The notes beneath the pieces are model-generated. The model searched no databases, had not been told where the DNA came from, and was given only the letters and a program-made list of their open reading frames with translations. Below, piece by piece: positions 7,343 through 15,494 of a stretch of DNA of 18,961 bases. This stretch comes from Ruminococcaceae bacterium UBA5397 (lineage in GTDB: Bacteria > Bacillota > Clostridia > Oscillospirales > Acutalibacteraceae). A program made the position numbers and the translations under genes. The DNA lies in the NCBI GenBank assembly GCA_002411615.1, contig DHOF01000015.1, positions 1 to 18,961 on the forward strand, written 5' to 3'. Every line of letters begins with the position of its first letter. The first letter of the stretch is position 1.

Positions 7343-8079
7343 GAGAGCACCTCCTCTTTTCCCAAATCAACTTTTTGCCGAAACCATCCGATAAAGACGA
7401 TGCTGATGCAAATCGTTGCCATGTAGCGGATACTCCGAGAGAGATTCAAATAGCTTTCTCCAGCGATTCGTTCATCCATTTTGACCTGTACTTCGCAGAC
7501 TTTTGCACCGCTGCGAATCAGATGGGCAATGGTATCCGGCTCGGGACCGTAGTTGATTTCAGTCGCGAGAATTCGAATCACCCGGCGGCTGAACATTCGC
7601 ATTCCGCTGGTAGGGTCGGTGATCGTTTTATGGGTCGTCATATGGATAAAAGTTTCAATCAGATTGTTTCCAAACATCCGCAGGGTTTTAGGTTTCTCTG
7701 CGGAGACAAAGCGGCTGCCGATCACGACATCGTAGCCTTCTTTGATCTTTTCTTCCATGGCTCCGATAAATTCGGGACGATGCTGTCCGTCGCCGTCAAA
7801 TTGGATCGCAGCATCATAATGATTCTGCATTGCATATTTCATTCCGGTTTGAAATGCACCAGCAAGCCCCAGATTGATTGGCTGATCAATTAAACAATAA
7901 CCGTGATCGCGGCAGATCTCTGCGGTTTCATCATGACTGCCGTCGTTGACGACTACATAGTCATATTGCGGAAAATTCTGAATCAGGTTGTCCACAACGC
8001 GGACAATATTTTGAGCCTCGTTATAGGCAGGAATAATAACCAGAGTTCGCAAATTAAGAACATCCTTTCCTGTGATCAT
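7339..8079 (-). CDS. GT2 glycosyltransferase, DPM1-like (polyprenyl-phosphate sugar synthase)
   Basis: A 246-residue GT-A fold enzyme. VIIPAYNEAQNI at 14-25 and VVNDGSHDET at 43-52 form the nucleotide-binding half, and FDGDGQH at 94-100 holds the metal-binding DxD (Asp95, Asp97). GSRFVS at 121-126 and DPTSGMRMFSR at 155-165 are typical of dolichol/undecaprenyl-phosphate mannosyl or glucosyl transferases. A single hydrophobic stretch near 217-233 may anchor the C-terminus. Such enzymes move a sugar from a nucleotide to polyprenyl phosphate on the cytoplasmic face; the product then serves GT-C transferases outside. Two possible GT-C proteins (DUF2142) start the same operon. Start supported by AGGAG seven bases before ATG 8079. 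The 72-base gap upstream of it holds no recognisable element. The sugar is unknown. Confidence 0.9.
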   Translation of the reverse strand: MITGKDVLNLRTLVIIPAYNEAQNIVRVVDNLIQNFPQYDYVVVNDGSHDETAEICRDHGYCLIDQPINLGLAGAFQTGMKYAMQNHYDAAIQFDGDGQHRPEFIGAMEEKIKEGYDVVIGSRFVSAEKPKTLRMFGNNLIETFIHMTTHKTITDPTSGMRMFSRRVIRILATEINYGPEPDTIAHLIRSGAKVCEVQVKMDERIAGESYLNLSRSIRYMATICISIVFIGWFRQKVDLGKEEVLS

Positions 8080-8151
8080 GCAATTTCTCCTAAATTTTTA
8101 TTGTACTACAGATTACAGCACTTGAAAACAAAAATCCGAGATAAGCAAAAC

Positions 8152-9297
8152 TTAAAGAGATTCCCACGGGATTTCCATCAATGCAGTGCAGGTGGAGGCA
8201 TAAGTGAACCCATGCAAAACTTTTTCTTTCGCCGCCGCTGCTGTAGTTTCCCTTTTTTCGGGAAATAAAAGCAGGCTGCGGATCGTTTCGGCAATCGTCT
8301 CGGGTTCCGTATTTTTCAAAATAGTCCCATACTGCGGAGAGGAAATCAGTTCTTTACTCCCGCCGCGGTCTGTTGTGATTACATAGCATCCGCAGGCAGC
8401 TGCCTCCAGTACGGAAGTCGACATTCCTTCACTGCGGCTGGGCAGACAGAAAATTTCACTGGCTTTTAAAAGAGCGAAGACTTCCTTTTGTTCCAAGGTC
8501 CCTAAGAGATAGACAAACCCCCCCTCTTTTTGGAGTGCTTCTTCGCTGGGACCGCTCCCTGCAAAAACAGCAATGGGAGGTTTTTCTTCCTTTTGAAGAA
8601 GAGAGACGGCTTTTGCAAGCGGCAAAACACCTTTTTCTTCTACCAGACGTCCGGTAAAGAGGATAATCGGACGATCTTTCGGCAATCCGTATTTTTCCCG
8701 TGTCTTTAAAGGGTTAAGACCGTCGGTAGCAGATTTAATGATCCGTGGGTCAATAAAATTATAGAGGACGCCGCGCGATTCAATCTTAAAATGGCGAAGC
8801 CAATCACATCCGGCATGGCTGACGGCATAAAAGGCGGGCACTTTTTTCTTTAAGTTGGCCGTGATCGCGTGTTCATACCATTCTCCGCACTGATTTGCAA
8901 TTGGATTCCCCAGATTTAAATGGCCGGCACCGTGGTCGATCACAATGAATGGAATTTTTGCCTTGTGGCAGCGGGCTGCCGCAAAATAAGAGAGCGGATA
9001 AAACCTTGTTTGAATCACCGCACGGTCACAGCGCGCAATAATGTCGTCCAGTAAATGATTAAGTGCAGGACCGCCATTTGCAACGGGAAACCGTCCGCCC
9101 ATCAAAAGCTGACTGGGAACCCGAAAAACTTCGATTCCATAAGAATCGATTTCATGTGAGGAAAGCCTGGGCTTTTTACTGGTGACAACAATGGATTTTT
9201 CGCCGCGGGCAATCAGTTCCCGCGCCAGATTAAAAGTATAGCGTTCCACCCCGCCAAAAGAGGGAAGATATTGTGCTGAAAAAAAGCAGTAAGTCAT
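8152..9297 (-). CDS. Glycosyltransferase family 4
   Basis: A 381-residue GT-B retaining glycosyltransferase, a normal length for GT4. The acceptor half has SFGGVERYTFNLAREL at 13-28, the usual glycine-rich opening. The donor half has FTGRLVEEKG at 214-223, FAGSGP at 245-250, and the E-x7-E type segment SRSEGMSTSVLEAAACG at 287-303 with Glu290 and Glu298. It would transfer a sugar from a nucleotide donor to a growing lipid-linked glycan on the cytoplasmic side. Donor and acceptor cannot be deduced. GGAG is ten bases before the ATG at 9297, and the gene follows the GT2 gene by 26 bases in the same operon. Confidence 0.9.
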   Translation of the reverse strand: MTYCFFSAQYLPSFGGVERYTFNLARELIARGEKSIVVTSKKPRLSSHEIDSYGIEVFRVPSQLLMGGRFPVANGGPALNHLLDDIIARCDRAVIQTRFYPLSYFAAARCHKAKIPFIVIDHGAGHLNLGNPIANQCGEWYEHAITANLKKKVPAFYAVSHAGCDWLRHFKIESRGVLYNFIDPRIIKSATDGLNPLKTREKYGLPKDRPIILFTGRLVEEKGVLPLAKAVSLLQKEEKPPIAVFAGSGPSEEALQKEGGFVYLLGTLEQKEVFALLKASEIFCLPSRSEGMSTSVLEAAACGCYVITTDRGGSKELISSPQYGTILKNTEPETIAETIRSLLLFPEKRETTAAAAKEKVLHGFTYASTCTALMEIPWESL

Positions 9298-9323
9298 ATC
9301 GTTTCAACTCCAGAATGGATTTT

Positions 9324-10307
9324 CTATTTTTGTAGGCGAAAAGCGGTTCGCATTAGTCCGGTCATTTTAAAATGAATCAAAAGCCAAATCGCAAAAAAGG
9401 TTGGGCTTTGGCGGTACATGATTTTGGAAGCTTTTTGGACTTCTGAATCACAGAGCCAGGATTTTATGACCTTTTTTTCTTCTTCAGGGGATTTTCCGCC
9501 TTTTTGAACAAGACGCTGAATACAGCGGATAACATCTCCGCAAAGAAGAGCACTTTCTGCCGTTGGAAGATAATCTTTTCCAAAAGCCCAGTGATCAAAG
9601 GTGCATTTTTCGTGATAGACCCGCAAAGCGTCCTGGAATTTTTGTTCCCGATAGGACTGCGTAATCGAATTTTCATTGCGGTGATCGTAATAATACAGGC
9701 AATCCGGAAGAAACACAATCTTTTGGCAGGCAGGCAAAATAGAAAGATTAAAGAGCAAGTCCTCTCCAAGACCTACTTTTTCGTCAAATCCTTTTTGAAT
9801 CTGTGAGCGGGGATAGAGCTTGTTATAGGGAGCGTTCCATGCGTATTCTAAAGAAAGAGAAGCATTCTTTTCCTTTAGTTCCTGTAGAGAAGAAACAGAA
9901 AAATCGCCATAATGGGTTTGCGTCGTTTTCTGTTTCCAGATATGTAAAATTCCGCAGATAACAAGGTCTGCCTTTTGGTCTTGCTGAGCAGTCAGCATTT
10001 TTTCTGCCATTTGGGAAGAAATGGTATCATCGCTGTCTACAAAAAGGACGAATTCACCGTTGGCTTTTTGAAGGCCGGCATTTCGCGCATGGGAAACGCC
10101 GCCGTTTTTTTGATGGAAGACACAAATTCGGCTGTCCCTAAGCGCCATTTCGTCGCAGATTTTTCCGCTTTGGTCCGGAGACCCGTCATCGATTAGAAGA
10201 AGCTCAAAATTTGGCATGGATTGGGAAAGAATGCTGTCCACACAGGCATTTAAAGTCTTTTCGGCCCGGTAGACCGGAACAATAAAACTGATTTTAGGAT
10301 TTTGCAT
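9324..10307 (-). CDS. Glycosyltransferase family 2 (capsule/wall-polymer type)
   Basis: A 327-residue inverting GT-A glycosyltransferase. The catalytic domain covers about residues 5-210: FIVPVYRAEKTL at 8-19, LLIDDGSPDQSG at 37-48, HQKNGGVSHARNAGL at 65-79, and the metal-binding FVDSDD at 89-94 (Asp91, Asp93). The last 100 residues are helical and end with a mildly hydrophobic stretch that could lie on the membrane. It belongs to the EpsJ/WcaA-like group common in polysaccharide clusters. AGGAG stands eight bases before ATG 10307; the gene begins 18 bases after the flippase gene. Donor and linkage unknown. Confidence 0.9.
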   Translation of the reverse strand: MQNPKISFIVPVYRAEKTLNACVDSILSQSMPNFELLLIDDGSPDQSGKICDEMALRDSRICVFHQKNGGVSHARNAGLQKANGEFVLFVDSDDTISSQMAEKMLTAQQDQKADLVICGILHIWKQKTTQTHYGDFSVSSLQELKEKNASLSLEYAWNAPYNKLYPRSQIQKGFDEKVGLGEDLLFNLSILPACQKIVFLPDCLYYYDHRNENSITQSYREQKFQDALRVYHEKCTFDHWAFGKDYLPTAESALLCGDVIRCIQRLVQKGGKSPEEEKKVIKSWLCDSEVQKASKIMYRQSPTFFAIWLLIHFKMTGLMRTAFRLQK

Positions 10308-10325
10308 TTTAAAAACTCCTGTTCT

Positions 10326-11579
10326 TTAAAACTCCGTGCCTTTTTTTGACTGCTTCAAAAAATACAGAATAAAGACAATTTGGACAAGTGTCAGAATGGC
10401 CATAGAAACCATATAACACAGCGAAGCGCCCATCAAAGCAAAATTTTGCACCATTGGCCGCACAATCAGGAAGCAGCAGACCGCAGAGACCGCGTTGACA
10501 ATCAAAAGTGTTTTTTGGTGGCGGATAATCGTGAAGACAACGTTAAACCACCCTGCAGTGGCAGCAAAGATTCCACCCAGCAGGACGATCATTAGCTCGG
10601 AGCGATAAGCGGAGAGCTGAGGCAGTCCATAAAACCAGCTTAAAAATGGGATTCCAATCCACCAGCCGACCAGAAGAGCTGCCGCACCGATCAGAGCAAT
10701 CCAAAGAAGCAAAAGCAAAACCTGCCGCATAAAATCTTTGCGGTTTCCATTCACCCAATCCTCTGCCATTTTGGTGATATACAGTCGGTAGATAACAAAA
10801 GTAAAAAGATTTACAATAGAAGCTGGCATAAATAAAATGCTGAAATAGGTTTGCATATTAGGCGAAAGAAATTCATCGATTGCGTATTTTGGTGCCGAAA
10901 TAATGTAAGACATCAGAAAAGTGGTTAAGAAAAGCGGCAAACACGCAGCGGCAAGCTGTGGAATAAAAGATAAGGAAGTACGATGGGCCTTTTCGAAATG
11001 ATTCGAAATAGGAACCGTGATCACAAAAATCCAAATGCCCGCAAAAATCGTATAGACAAGCAGGGAGAGGAAAAAGTTTTGTGTTAATACTAATAGGCCC
11101 CAAAATAAAACAGTATCGAAGACGACTCGAAGCGTAAAGCTTTTTCCGGAAAGGTCCAGACGGTTATGGAGCTGTAAAAGCCCCTGAAAAACATTCTCAT
11201 AAGCTTCAATCAGTTGAAAAATGCAGCAGAGAATGACCGCCGACAACTTTTCGCCGCTGTATCCGTTGAGGAGAATCCAAATAACCGTAAAAACAGAAGC
11301 GGCAATAATTGTAATCAGCCGAAAAAGATGGTATTCCGAAAAAGAAAATTCATGGCGGATATCACTGACCTGAAAGTTCCGCACTTCAAAATAGGCGACA
11401 GGGCTTACAATTTGCCCCACCGCTAAAGCCAGCGAATAGATTCCGGCTGTTTCGGCGCCGCAGATCCTTGTGATGATCAGTGTCATTAAAACAGTGTTGG
11501 CAGCATTACAAACGCTGCCTGCCATATTCCAGAAGAAGATGCCGCTTTTTGTAGCCGGCTTCAATGCTTTTCGGTACAT
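10326..11579 (-). CDS. Polysaccharide flippase (Wzx/TacF-like, MOP superfamily)
   Basis: A 417-residue membrane protein with about 12 hydrophobic segments, close to the length of MurJ/Wzx/TacF-type lipid-linked oligosaccharide flippases. The opening region (residues 10-60, KSGIFFWNMAGSVCNAANTV then the GAETAGIYSLALAVGQ stretch) is typical: these proteins begin with a first helix ending in an NT/N-x-L pattern and then a G-x-Y-x-L-A helix. It should move undecaprenyl-linked repeat units across the membrane. The gene starts five bases after the licD-like gene stop and its GGAG lies inside that gene's last codons (about 12 bases from the ATG), so the two are translationally linked. The licD, licD, flippase order resembles the pneumococcal lic2 cluster, where TacF is selective for phosphocholine-bearing chains. 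Confidence 0.88.
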   Translation of the reverse strand: MYRKALKPATKSGIFFWNMAGSVCNAANTVLMTLIITRICGAETAGIYSLALAVGQIVSPVAYFEVRNFQVSDIRHEFSFSEYHLFRLITIIAASVFTVIWILLNGYSGEKLSAVILCCIFQLIEAYENVFQGLLQLHNRLDLSGKSFTLRVVFDTVLFWGLLVLTQNFFLSLLVYTIFAGIWIFVITVPISNHFEKAHRTSLSFIPQLAAACLPLFLTTFLMSYIISAPKYAIDEFLSPNMQTYFSILFMPASIVNLFTFVIYRLYITKMAEDWVNGNRKDFMRQVLLLLLWIALIGAAALLVGWWIGIPFLSWFYGLPQLSAYRSELMIVLLGGIFAATAGWFNVVFTIIRHQKTLLIVNAVSAVCCFLIVRPMVQNFALMGASLCYMVSMAILTLVQIVFILYFLKQSKKGTEF

Positions 11580-11584
11580 GCGTT

Positions 11585-12484
11585 TTAAGCACTCCGTTCA
11601 TTTCTTAGATTCTGCTTTCCAAAATCCAGAACAGCGGCCATGTGATTGCGCCGTTGTTCCGGAGGGGGAAGCTCAAGATAATCATTCCCATATTCTCGGG
11701 AAAGATAATCTTCCGGATTTGCCATTACCGGAAGTTTGATAAAATCGAAAGGAAGATCAATGGGATTTTTGACCGAATCACTGTCGATCCAGCCGGAAAG
11801 AGTATGAAATTCACCAAAGTAACAGACGCGGTGAGAAGGAACATTTTCGCCTTTTCTTCTCCAGAAATCCACTCTTTTCAAAAGGGTGGAATAAGAAACC
11901 CGGAAAAGACAGAGAAGGTTGTGAATAATTTTGCAGGGGGTTTCTGCTAAAAATCTCTTAAGAGGGTTTTTAAAAGGCGCTTTAATGGGGACGTTGGTGC
12001 GAAGCACCATCATCTTTGACCAAAAATTAGAAAGATGATCGATTCTATTTGCCCAAAAGGAATTGTCAGGGACTGAATCCAACGGGAAAATATCGATATA
12101 GATGTGCATTCGATCTTGTGCAGGCATAGAAAGCAGTTCCTCACTGATAAAAGAGGTGTCAAGTTTTTGAAATGAGGCAAAAGCCTTGTAGTAGTGGGGA
12201 TTGTTTTTTTGCCATTGCACTTCATATCCGGGTGCCATCATTCCATCAGACTGAAGCTTTAAAAGTTTTTCATAGTCTTTTCGCGGCATATAAAAATCCA
12301 TGTCATCGTCCCACGGAATAAAGCCATGGTGCCGGTAAGCTCCAAGAACGGTACCGAATCCTGCCAAAATAGTAAGATCATGCTCGTGACAAAATGAGAT
12401 AAGTACATCGCTCATTTCGGTAAGGGTCTGCTGCAGTGATTTTAAAACAGCAGGCTCATATGCCTTATAAATTGTTTTTTCCAT
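11585..12484 (-). CDS. LicD-family phosphotransferase (second copy)
   Basis: A 299-residue protein of the LicD/fukutin-related nucleotidyltransferase-fold family. The core motif GTVLGAYRHHGFIPWDDDMDF lies at 44-64, with the acidic cluster Asp59, Asp60, Asp61, Asp63 that binds metal, followed by YMPRKDYEKLL. Near the C-terminus is YLSREYGNDYLELPPPEQRR. Known LicD proteins transfer phosphocholine from CDP-choline to glycans of teichoic acid, LOS or capsule in the cytoplasm. It is clearly a paralogue of the gene just upstream, with both ends of the protein and the acidic motif shared. The ribosome site before ATG 12484 is weak (AGAGAG), so translation may partly depend on the upstream gene. Substrate group (choline, ethanolamine, phosphonate, glycerol) is inferred only from context. 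Confidence 0.9.
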   Translation of the reverse strand: MEKTIYKAYEPAVLKSLQQTLTEMSDVLISFCHEHDLTILAGFGTVLGAYRHHGFIPWDDDMDFYMPRKDYEKLLKLQSDGMMAPGYEVQWQKNNPHYYKAFASFQKLDTSFISEELLSMPAQDRMHIYIDIFPLDSVPDNSFWANRIDHLSNFWSKMMVLRTNVPIKAPFKNPLKRFLAETPCKIIHNLLCLFRVSYSTLLKRVDFWRRKGENVPSHRVCYFGEFHTLSGWIDSDSVKNPIDLPFDFIKLPVMANPEDYLSREYGNDYLELPPPEQRRNHMAAVLDFGKQNLRNERSA

Positions 12485-12520
12485 AAATTTCTCTCTTTTT
12501 CTTAAATTTCTTTTCTCTGA

Positions 12521-12540
12521 TTCATTCCAAGTTGAATGAA
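12521..12540. repeat. Short perfect inverted repeat between the two licD-like genes
   Basis: TTCATTC and GAATGAA form perfect seven-base arms around a six-base CAAGTT loop in the 68-base gap between the paralogous genes. There is no T-run at either side, so it is not a standard terminator; it may slow ribosomes or nucleases, or be chance. Confidence 0.35.
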
Positions 12541-12552
12541 ATCAAGTTGCTT

Positions 12553-13416
12553 TTAAAACTTTAAAACAGTTGCAGCGTGGTTGTGTCGCTTGGAAGGCGG
12601 GGGCAGTTCCATAAAGCTGCTGCCGTATTCGCGGGAAAGATAGTCTTTGGGGTCTGCCATGACCGGAAGTTTTAAAGGACCAAACGGTAAAAATTCCGGT
12701 TCCTTTTCGGTAGGGTCCAAGACCCATACAGTGAGGGAATTTGTTTCTCCAAAATAACACATTCGGCCACTTGGATTTTTTTGTCCTTTGCTCCGCCAAA
12801 AATCAAGCTTTTTCTGGATCGCAGCAGTATCCATTTTTGTCAGATGGAGAAATCCGCGCAAAGCGGAGCAGCCTAGTTTTGCAAATGTGCAAAAGACTGG
12901 ATTTTCAAAAGGAAAATTGATGGGGAGTCCAGTACCTAAATACATTGCGCGGCATAGGGTGAGCGTTTTGGAAGCAATTTTTTTGGCAAGAGCCGGGTCT
13001 TGCGGAATGGGATCCAGGGGGAAAAGGTCAATGGAAATATGCATTCGCTCATGTCCCGGAAGATTTTCGGCGCCCTCGCTGATACAGAGAGTTCCGAGTT
13101 TATGAAGGGTCGCAAAAGGTTTGATGTAGTCGGGATTATTCTGCAGGGACTGAATTTCGTATCCCGGAATGGTGATTCCTTTTGCGGTCAGTGCAAGCAG
13201 TTTGTCATAATCTTTGCGCGGCATGTAAAAATCCATGTCGTCGTCCCATGGAATGAATCCATGATGGCGATAAGCACCCAAGGTGGTTCCATAGGCACCG
13301 AGAATAATTAAATTTTGCTTTTTACAAAAATCCAGCAGTGCTTCACTCATTTCGGTAAGCGTTTGCTGTAGTTTTAAAAGGGTTTCTGTATCGTATTCTT
13401 TAAAAAAAGCGCTCAT
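12553..13416 (-). CDS. LicD-family phosphotransferase (first copy)
   Basis: A 287-residue LicD-family protein. GTTLGAYRHHGFIPWDDDMD lies at 43-62 with the metal-binding acidic cluster Asp58, Asp59, Asp60 and Asp62, followed by FYMPRKDYDKLL. The C-terminal block YLSREYGSSFMELPPPSKR parallels the other copy. The N-terminal half is much more alike between the two copies (for example LQQTLTEMS) than the middle (residues 150-220), which is where acceptor or headgroup choice might differ. AAAGGA stands about seven bases before ATG 13416. It is third in the operon, 53 bases after the second DUF2142 gene. Expected job: transfer of a CDP-activated headgroup onto a lipid-linked sugar. Confidence 0.9.
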   Translation of the reverse strand: MSAFFKEYDTETLLKLQQTLTEMSEALLDFCKKQNLIILGAYGTTLGAYRHHGFIPWDDDMDFYMPRKDYDKLLALTAKGITIPGYEIQSLQNNPDYIKPFATLHKLGTLCISEGAENLPGHERMHISIDLFPLDPIPQDPALAKKIASKTLTLCRAMYLGTGLPINFPFENPVFCTFAKLGCSALRGFLHLTKMDTAAIQKKLDFWRSKGQKNPSGRMCYFGETNSLTVWVLDPTEKEPEFLPFGPLKLPVMADPKDYLSREYGSSFMELPPPSKRHNHAATVLKF

Positions 13417-13469
13417 AAAAAATCCTTTCTTCTAGAGAGAGTTATGACAAATAATTTTACTAGTGGATT

Positions 13470-15467
13470 TTATCCGATTGCCGGTGCTCCAGAAAGAAGA
13501 TTTACAAAAAGTTCCAGCAATAAAAATGCGTCACAAAAGACACCGCAGAAAACTAGCGGCCGGTCAATTCCTTTTTTAGGAGCCAAATTGTTCTGCTGAA
13601 ACAAAATAAGAAGAAGCGGCAGAAGCGGCAGGAAATACCGGCCCTGCAGTCCATCGACAAAGCGATAATAAATCATGGTCCATGTAAAAGCCGCATAGAC
13701 AGTTGCACCGGTTACCAAAAGAATGATAAAAATCATTTGCCAACGATGCTTTGTAAGCGGGCGCGGGAGTCTTTCGGATTCTTCTTTCTTCCAAAGCATG
13801 GAAAGAACCAGTAGGACAATGAAAGCGATAACCCAAAAATGGTCTACCGGAATCTTTGACCAGCCCAGACGACTTCCGGCCATACTTTCGATCAAGGTGC
13901 CTTTTAACTCTTTCAAAGTATCAAAAAGTATTAGAAAGGTTTCCTGTAGGTGGGTGAGCAAAAATTTTGGAGTAAACAGTGTTTTGGTGCCGGGAGTCGT
14001 GTAAGAAACCGCGTTGCCGCCTGTCTGCAGCAGCATGAAGAGCGCTACGATTGCAAGAGAACCCCAACGGTAAATGCGTGAAGAATGGCGGTTCTTAAAC
14101 TTTTTAGCTGGGACAAACAGGACGAGCGGACAGAACAGCACATAGACCTTTGAGGGAGCCAAAAGTGCCAATGGAATGCAGAAGAGGAGCCAGTCTTTTA
14201 TGTTGATCGGTTCGTTTTCCGGCTTTAAAAGGAGCCGCAGCCACGCTGCAAAGACGAGAAACGCCATCGGGAACATCTGTGTATCAGAGGAGCAGCTGCT
14301 TCCTAAATGCAGCGCCATCGGCAATAGAGCAGAAACGGCAAAAAATCCTTTTCGTACTGGAACAATTGCGATTGCAAGGGTAAAGAGCAGCAGATACAAA
14401 AGAGAATTTGCCACGCGCGCCATATAGTAGACGGTTATATAGTTAAAGTTCATTAGGCGCCCGGCAGTGATCGCAAGTCCTTCAAAAACATAGGAGGGGC
14501 CATCCCAGCCGAATTTTTCCACCGGCATCGGGAGTTCATTCGGATCACCGTCTATCTTTTTCCCGATATTTCCAAAGACAGTCAAATAAGTCTGCTTGGT
14601 CGGATTTTCGTCGATTGCGTCGAAGATAAAAGCGTCGTCATGGCGCATAGTAATAAGGCTGGGGTCTGCCTGTTCTCCCATCAGACGATCCGAAAAGCGA
14701 TAGCTCTGCGAATAATGATTCCATTCGTCGGGCGCCGACTGAATCGGAAGAACCATATCGAATCCCATGATAAGTAGTACGCCTACTGTTAGGAAACACC
14801 AATGCAATTTTGCATGGAAGACCGCCAGCATCAGGTACCCCAAAAGAACAGCAGCGAAAAGCAGTGCAAAAAGGATCCAATATCCTTTTACAAGAGAATG
14901 GTTGTCCCGCGTATTGAGAAAACCGTTCATACAGGCCGAAAGTGTACCGTCCTGATTGATTGCTACCGAGAGCGGAATGTCGTTCTGCTGATGAAAGGTG
15001 ATTTGGATTTTAACAGGTCGGTTTTCGTTGGCCACATAAGTAAAATGAGCGAGAACGGGGGAAAATGCTTTTTCTGAAAGATCAGAGTAGTTTACTAAAA
15101 CGGAGCTAATAACATGATTGTCGAGATCAATTAATTCTGCTTTTAAATAGCCCTTTGCACAATCATCTTTTTTGCTGTTATTGTTTGTTTGGACTTTGAT
15201 GCTCGGAGCGGCATTTGTTAAAGAGCAGCTGATCGAAATTTGTTTCAGCTTAGCGTCGGTTACATAGGAGGATTCGATTACCTCCCGGTCTTCGACCGCT
15301 TTCCATGTGATCTTTTCTGAAGAAAAAGGAATGGTATCGATCTGATCAAATGTAGCATGATAAAAAAACCATCCGGCGACAGCGAAGATACAGCAAATTA
15401 AAAGCGGAATCCATAACTTCTTCGTTTTCTCTTTGTTAAAAATCCTTTTCATACAATCCTTTATCAT
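13470..15467 (-). CDS. DUF2142 multi-pass membrane protein (second copy)
   Basis: A 665-residue protein. One membrane segment near 18-37 is followed by a soluble, beta-rich domain (about 40-190) that should lie outside the cell, then about 10 or more membrane segments to the end. SAPDEWNH at 244-251, just after a membrane helix, is the hallmark of DUF2142 and has the position of the acidic catalytic motif of GT-C glycosyltransferases. A WDGPSY motif near 321-326, HLGSSCSSD, and GLQGRYFLPLLPL near the end are shared with the gene upstream. DUF2142 proteins are often found in wall-polymer and exopolysaccharide clusters and may transfer sugars from polyprenyl phosphate; none of this is proven for this group. 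GGAGG is about seven bases before ATG 15467; the later Met at residue 6 has a weaker site. It starts 27 bases after its paralogue. Confidence 0.85.
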   Translation of the reverse strand: MIKDCMKRIFNKEKTKKLWIPLLICCIFAVAGWFFYHATFDQIDTIPFSSEKITWKAVEDREVIESSYVTDAKLKQISISCSLTNAAPSIKVQTNNNSKKDDCAKGYLKAELIDLDNHVISSVLVNYSDLSEKAFSPVLAHFTYVANENRPVKIQITFHQQNDIPLSVAINQDGTLSACMNGFLNTRDNHSLVKGYWILFALLFAAVLLGYLMLAVFHAKLHWCFLTVGVLLIMGFDMVLPIQSAPDEWNHYSQSYRFSDRLMGEQADPSLITMRHDDAFIFDAIDENPTKQTYLTVFGNIGKKIDGDPNELPMPVEKFGWDGPSYVFEGLAITAGRLMNFNYITVYYMARVANSLLYLLLFTLAIAIVPVRKGFFAVSALLPMALHLGSSCSSDTQMFPMAFLVFAAWLRLLLKPENEPINIKDWLLFCIPLALLAPSKVYVLFCPLVLFVPAKKFKNRHSSRIYRWGSLAIVALFMLLQTGGNAVSYTTPGTKTLFTPKFLLTHLQETFLILFDTLKELKGTLIESMAGSRLGWSKIPVDHFWVIAFIVLLVLSMLWKKEESERLPRPLTKHRWQMIFIILLVTGATVYAAFTWTMIYYRFVDGLQGRYFLPLLPLLLILFQQNNLAPKKGIDRPLVFCGVFCDAFLLLELFVNLLSGAPAIG

Positions 15468-15494
15468 TTGTTTTCCTCCAACATTTTTGGAAAT

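Noticed and set aside
7375..7893. 172-residue plus-strand open frame
   Set aside because: Antisense shadow of the DPM1-like gene, whose motifs fully explain the region.
12521..12540. Possible terminator between the licD-like genes
   Set aside because: Short stem, no T-run, and the genes on both sides are plainly related and co-directional; kept only as a repeat.
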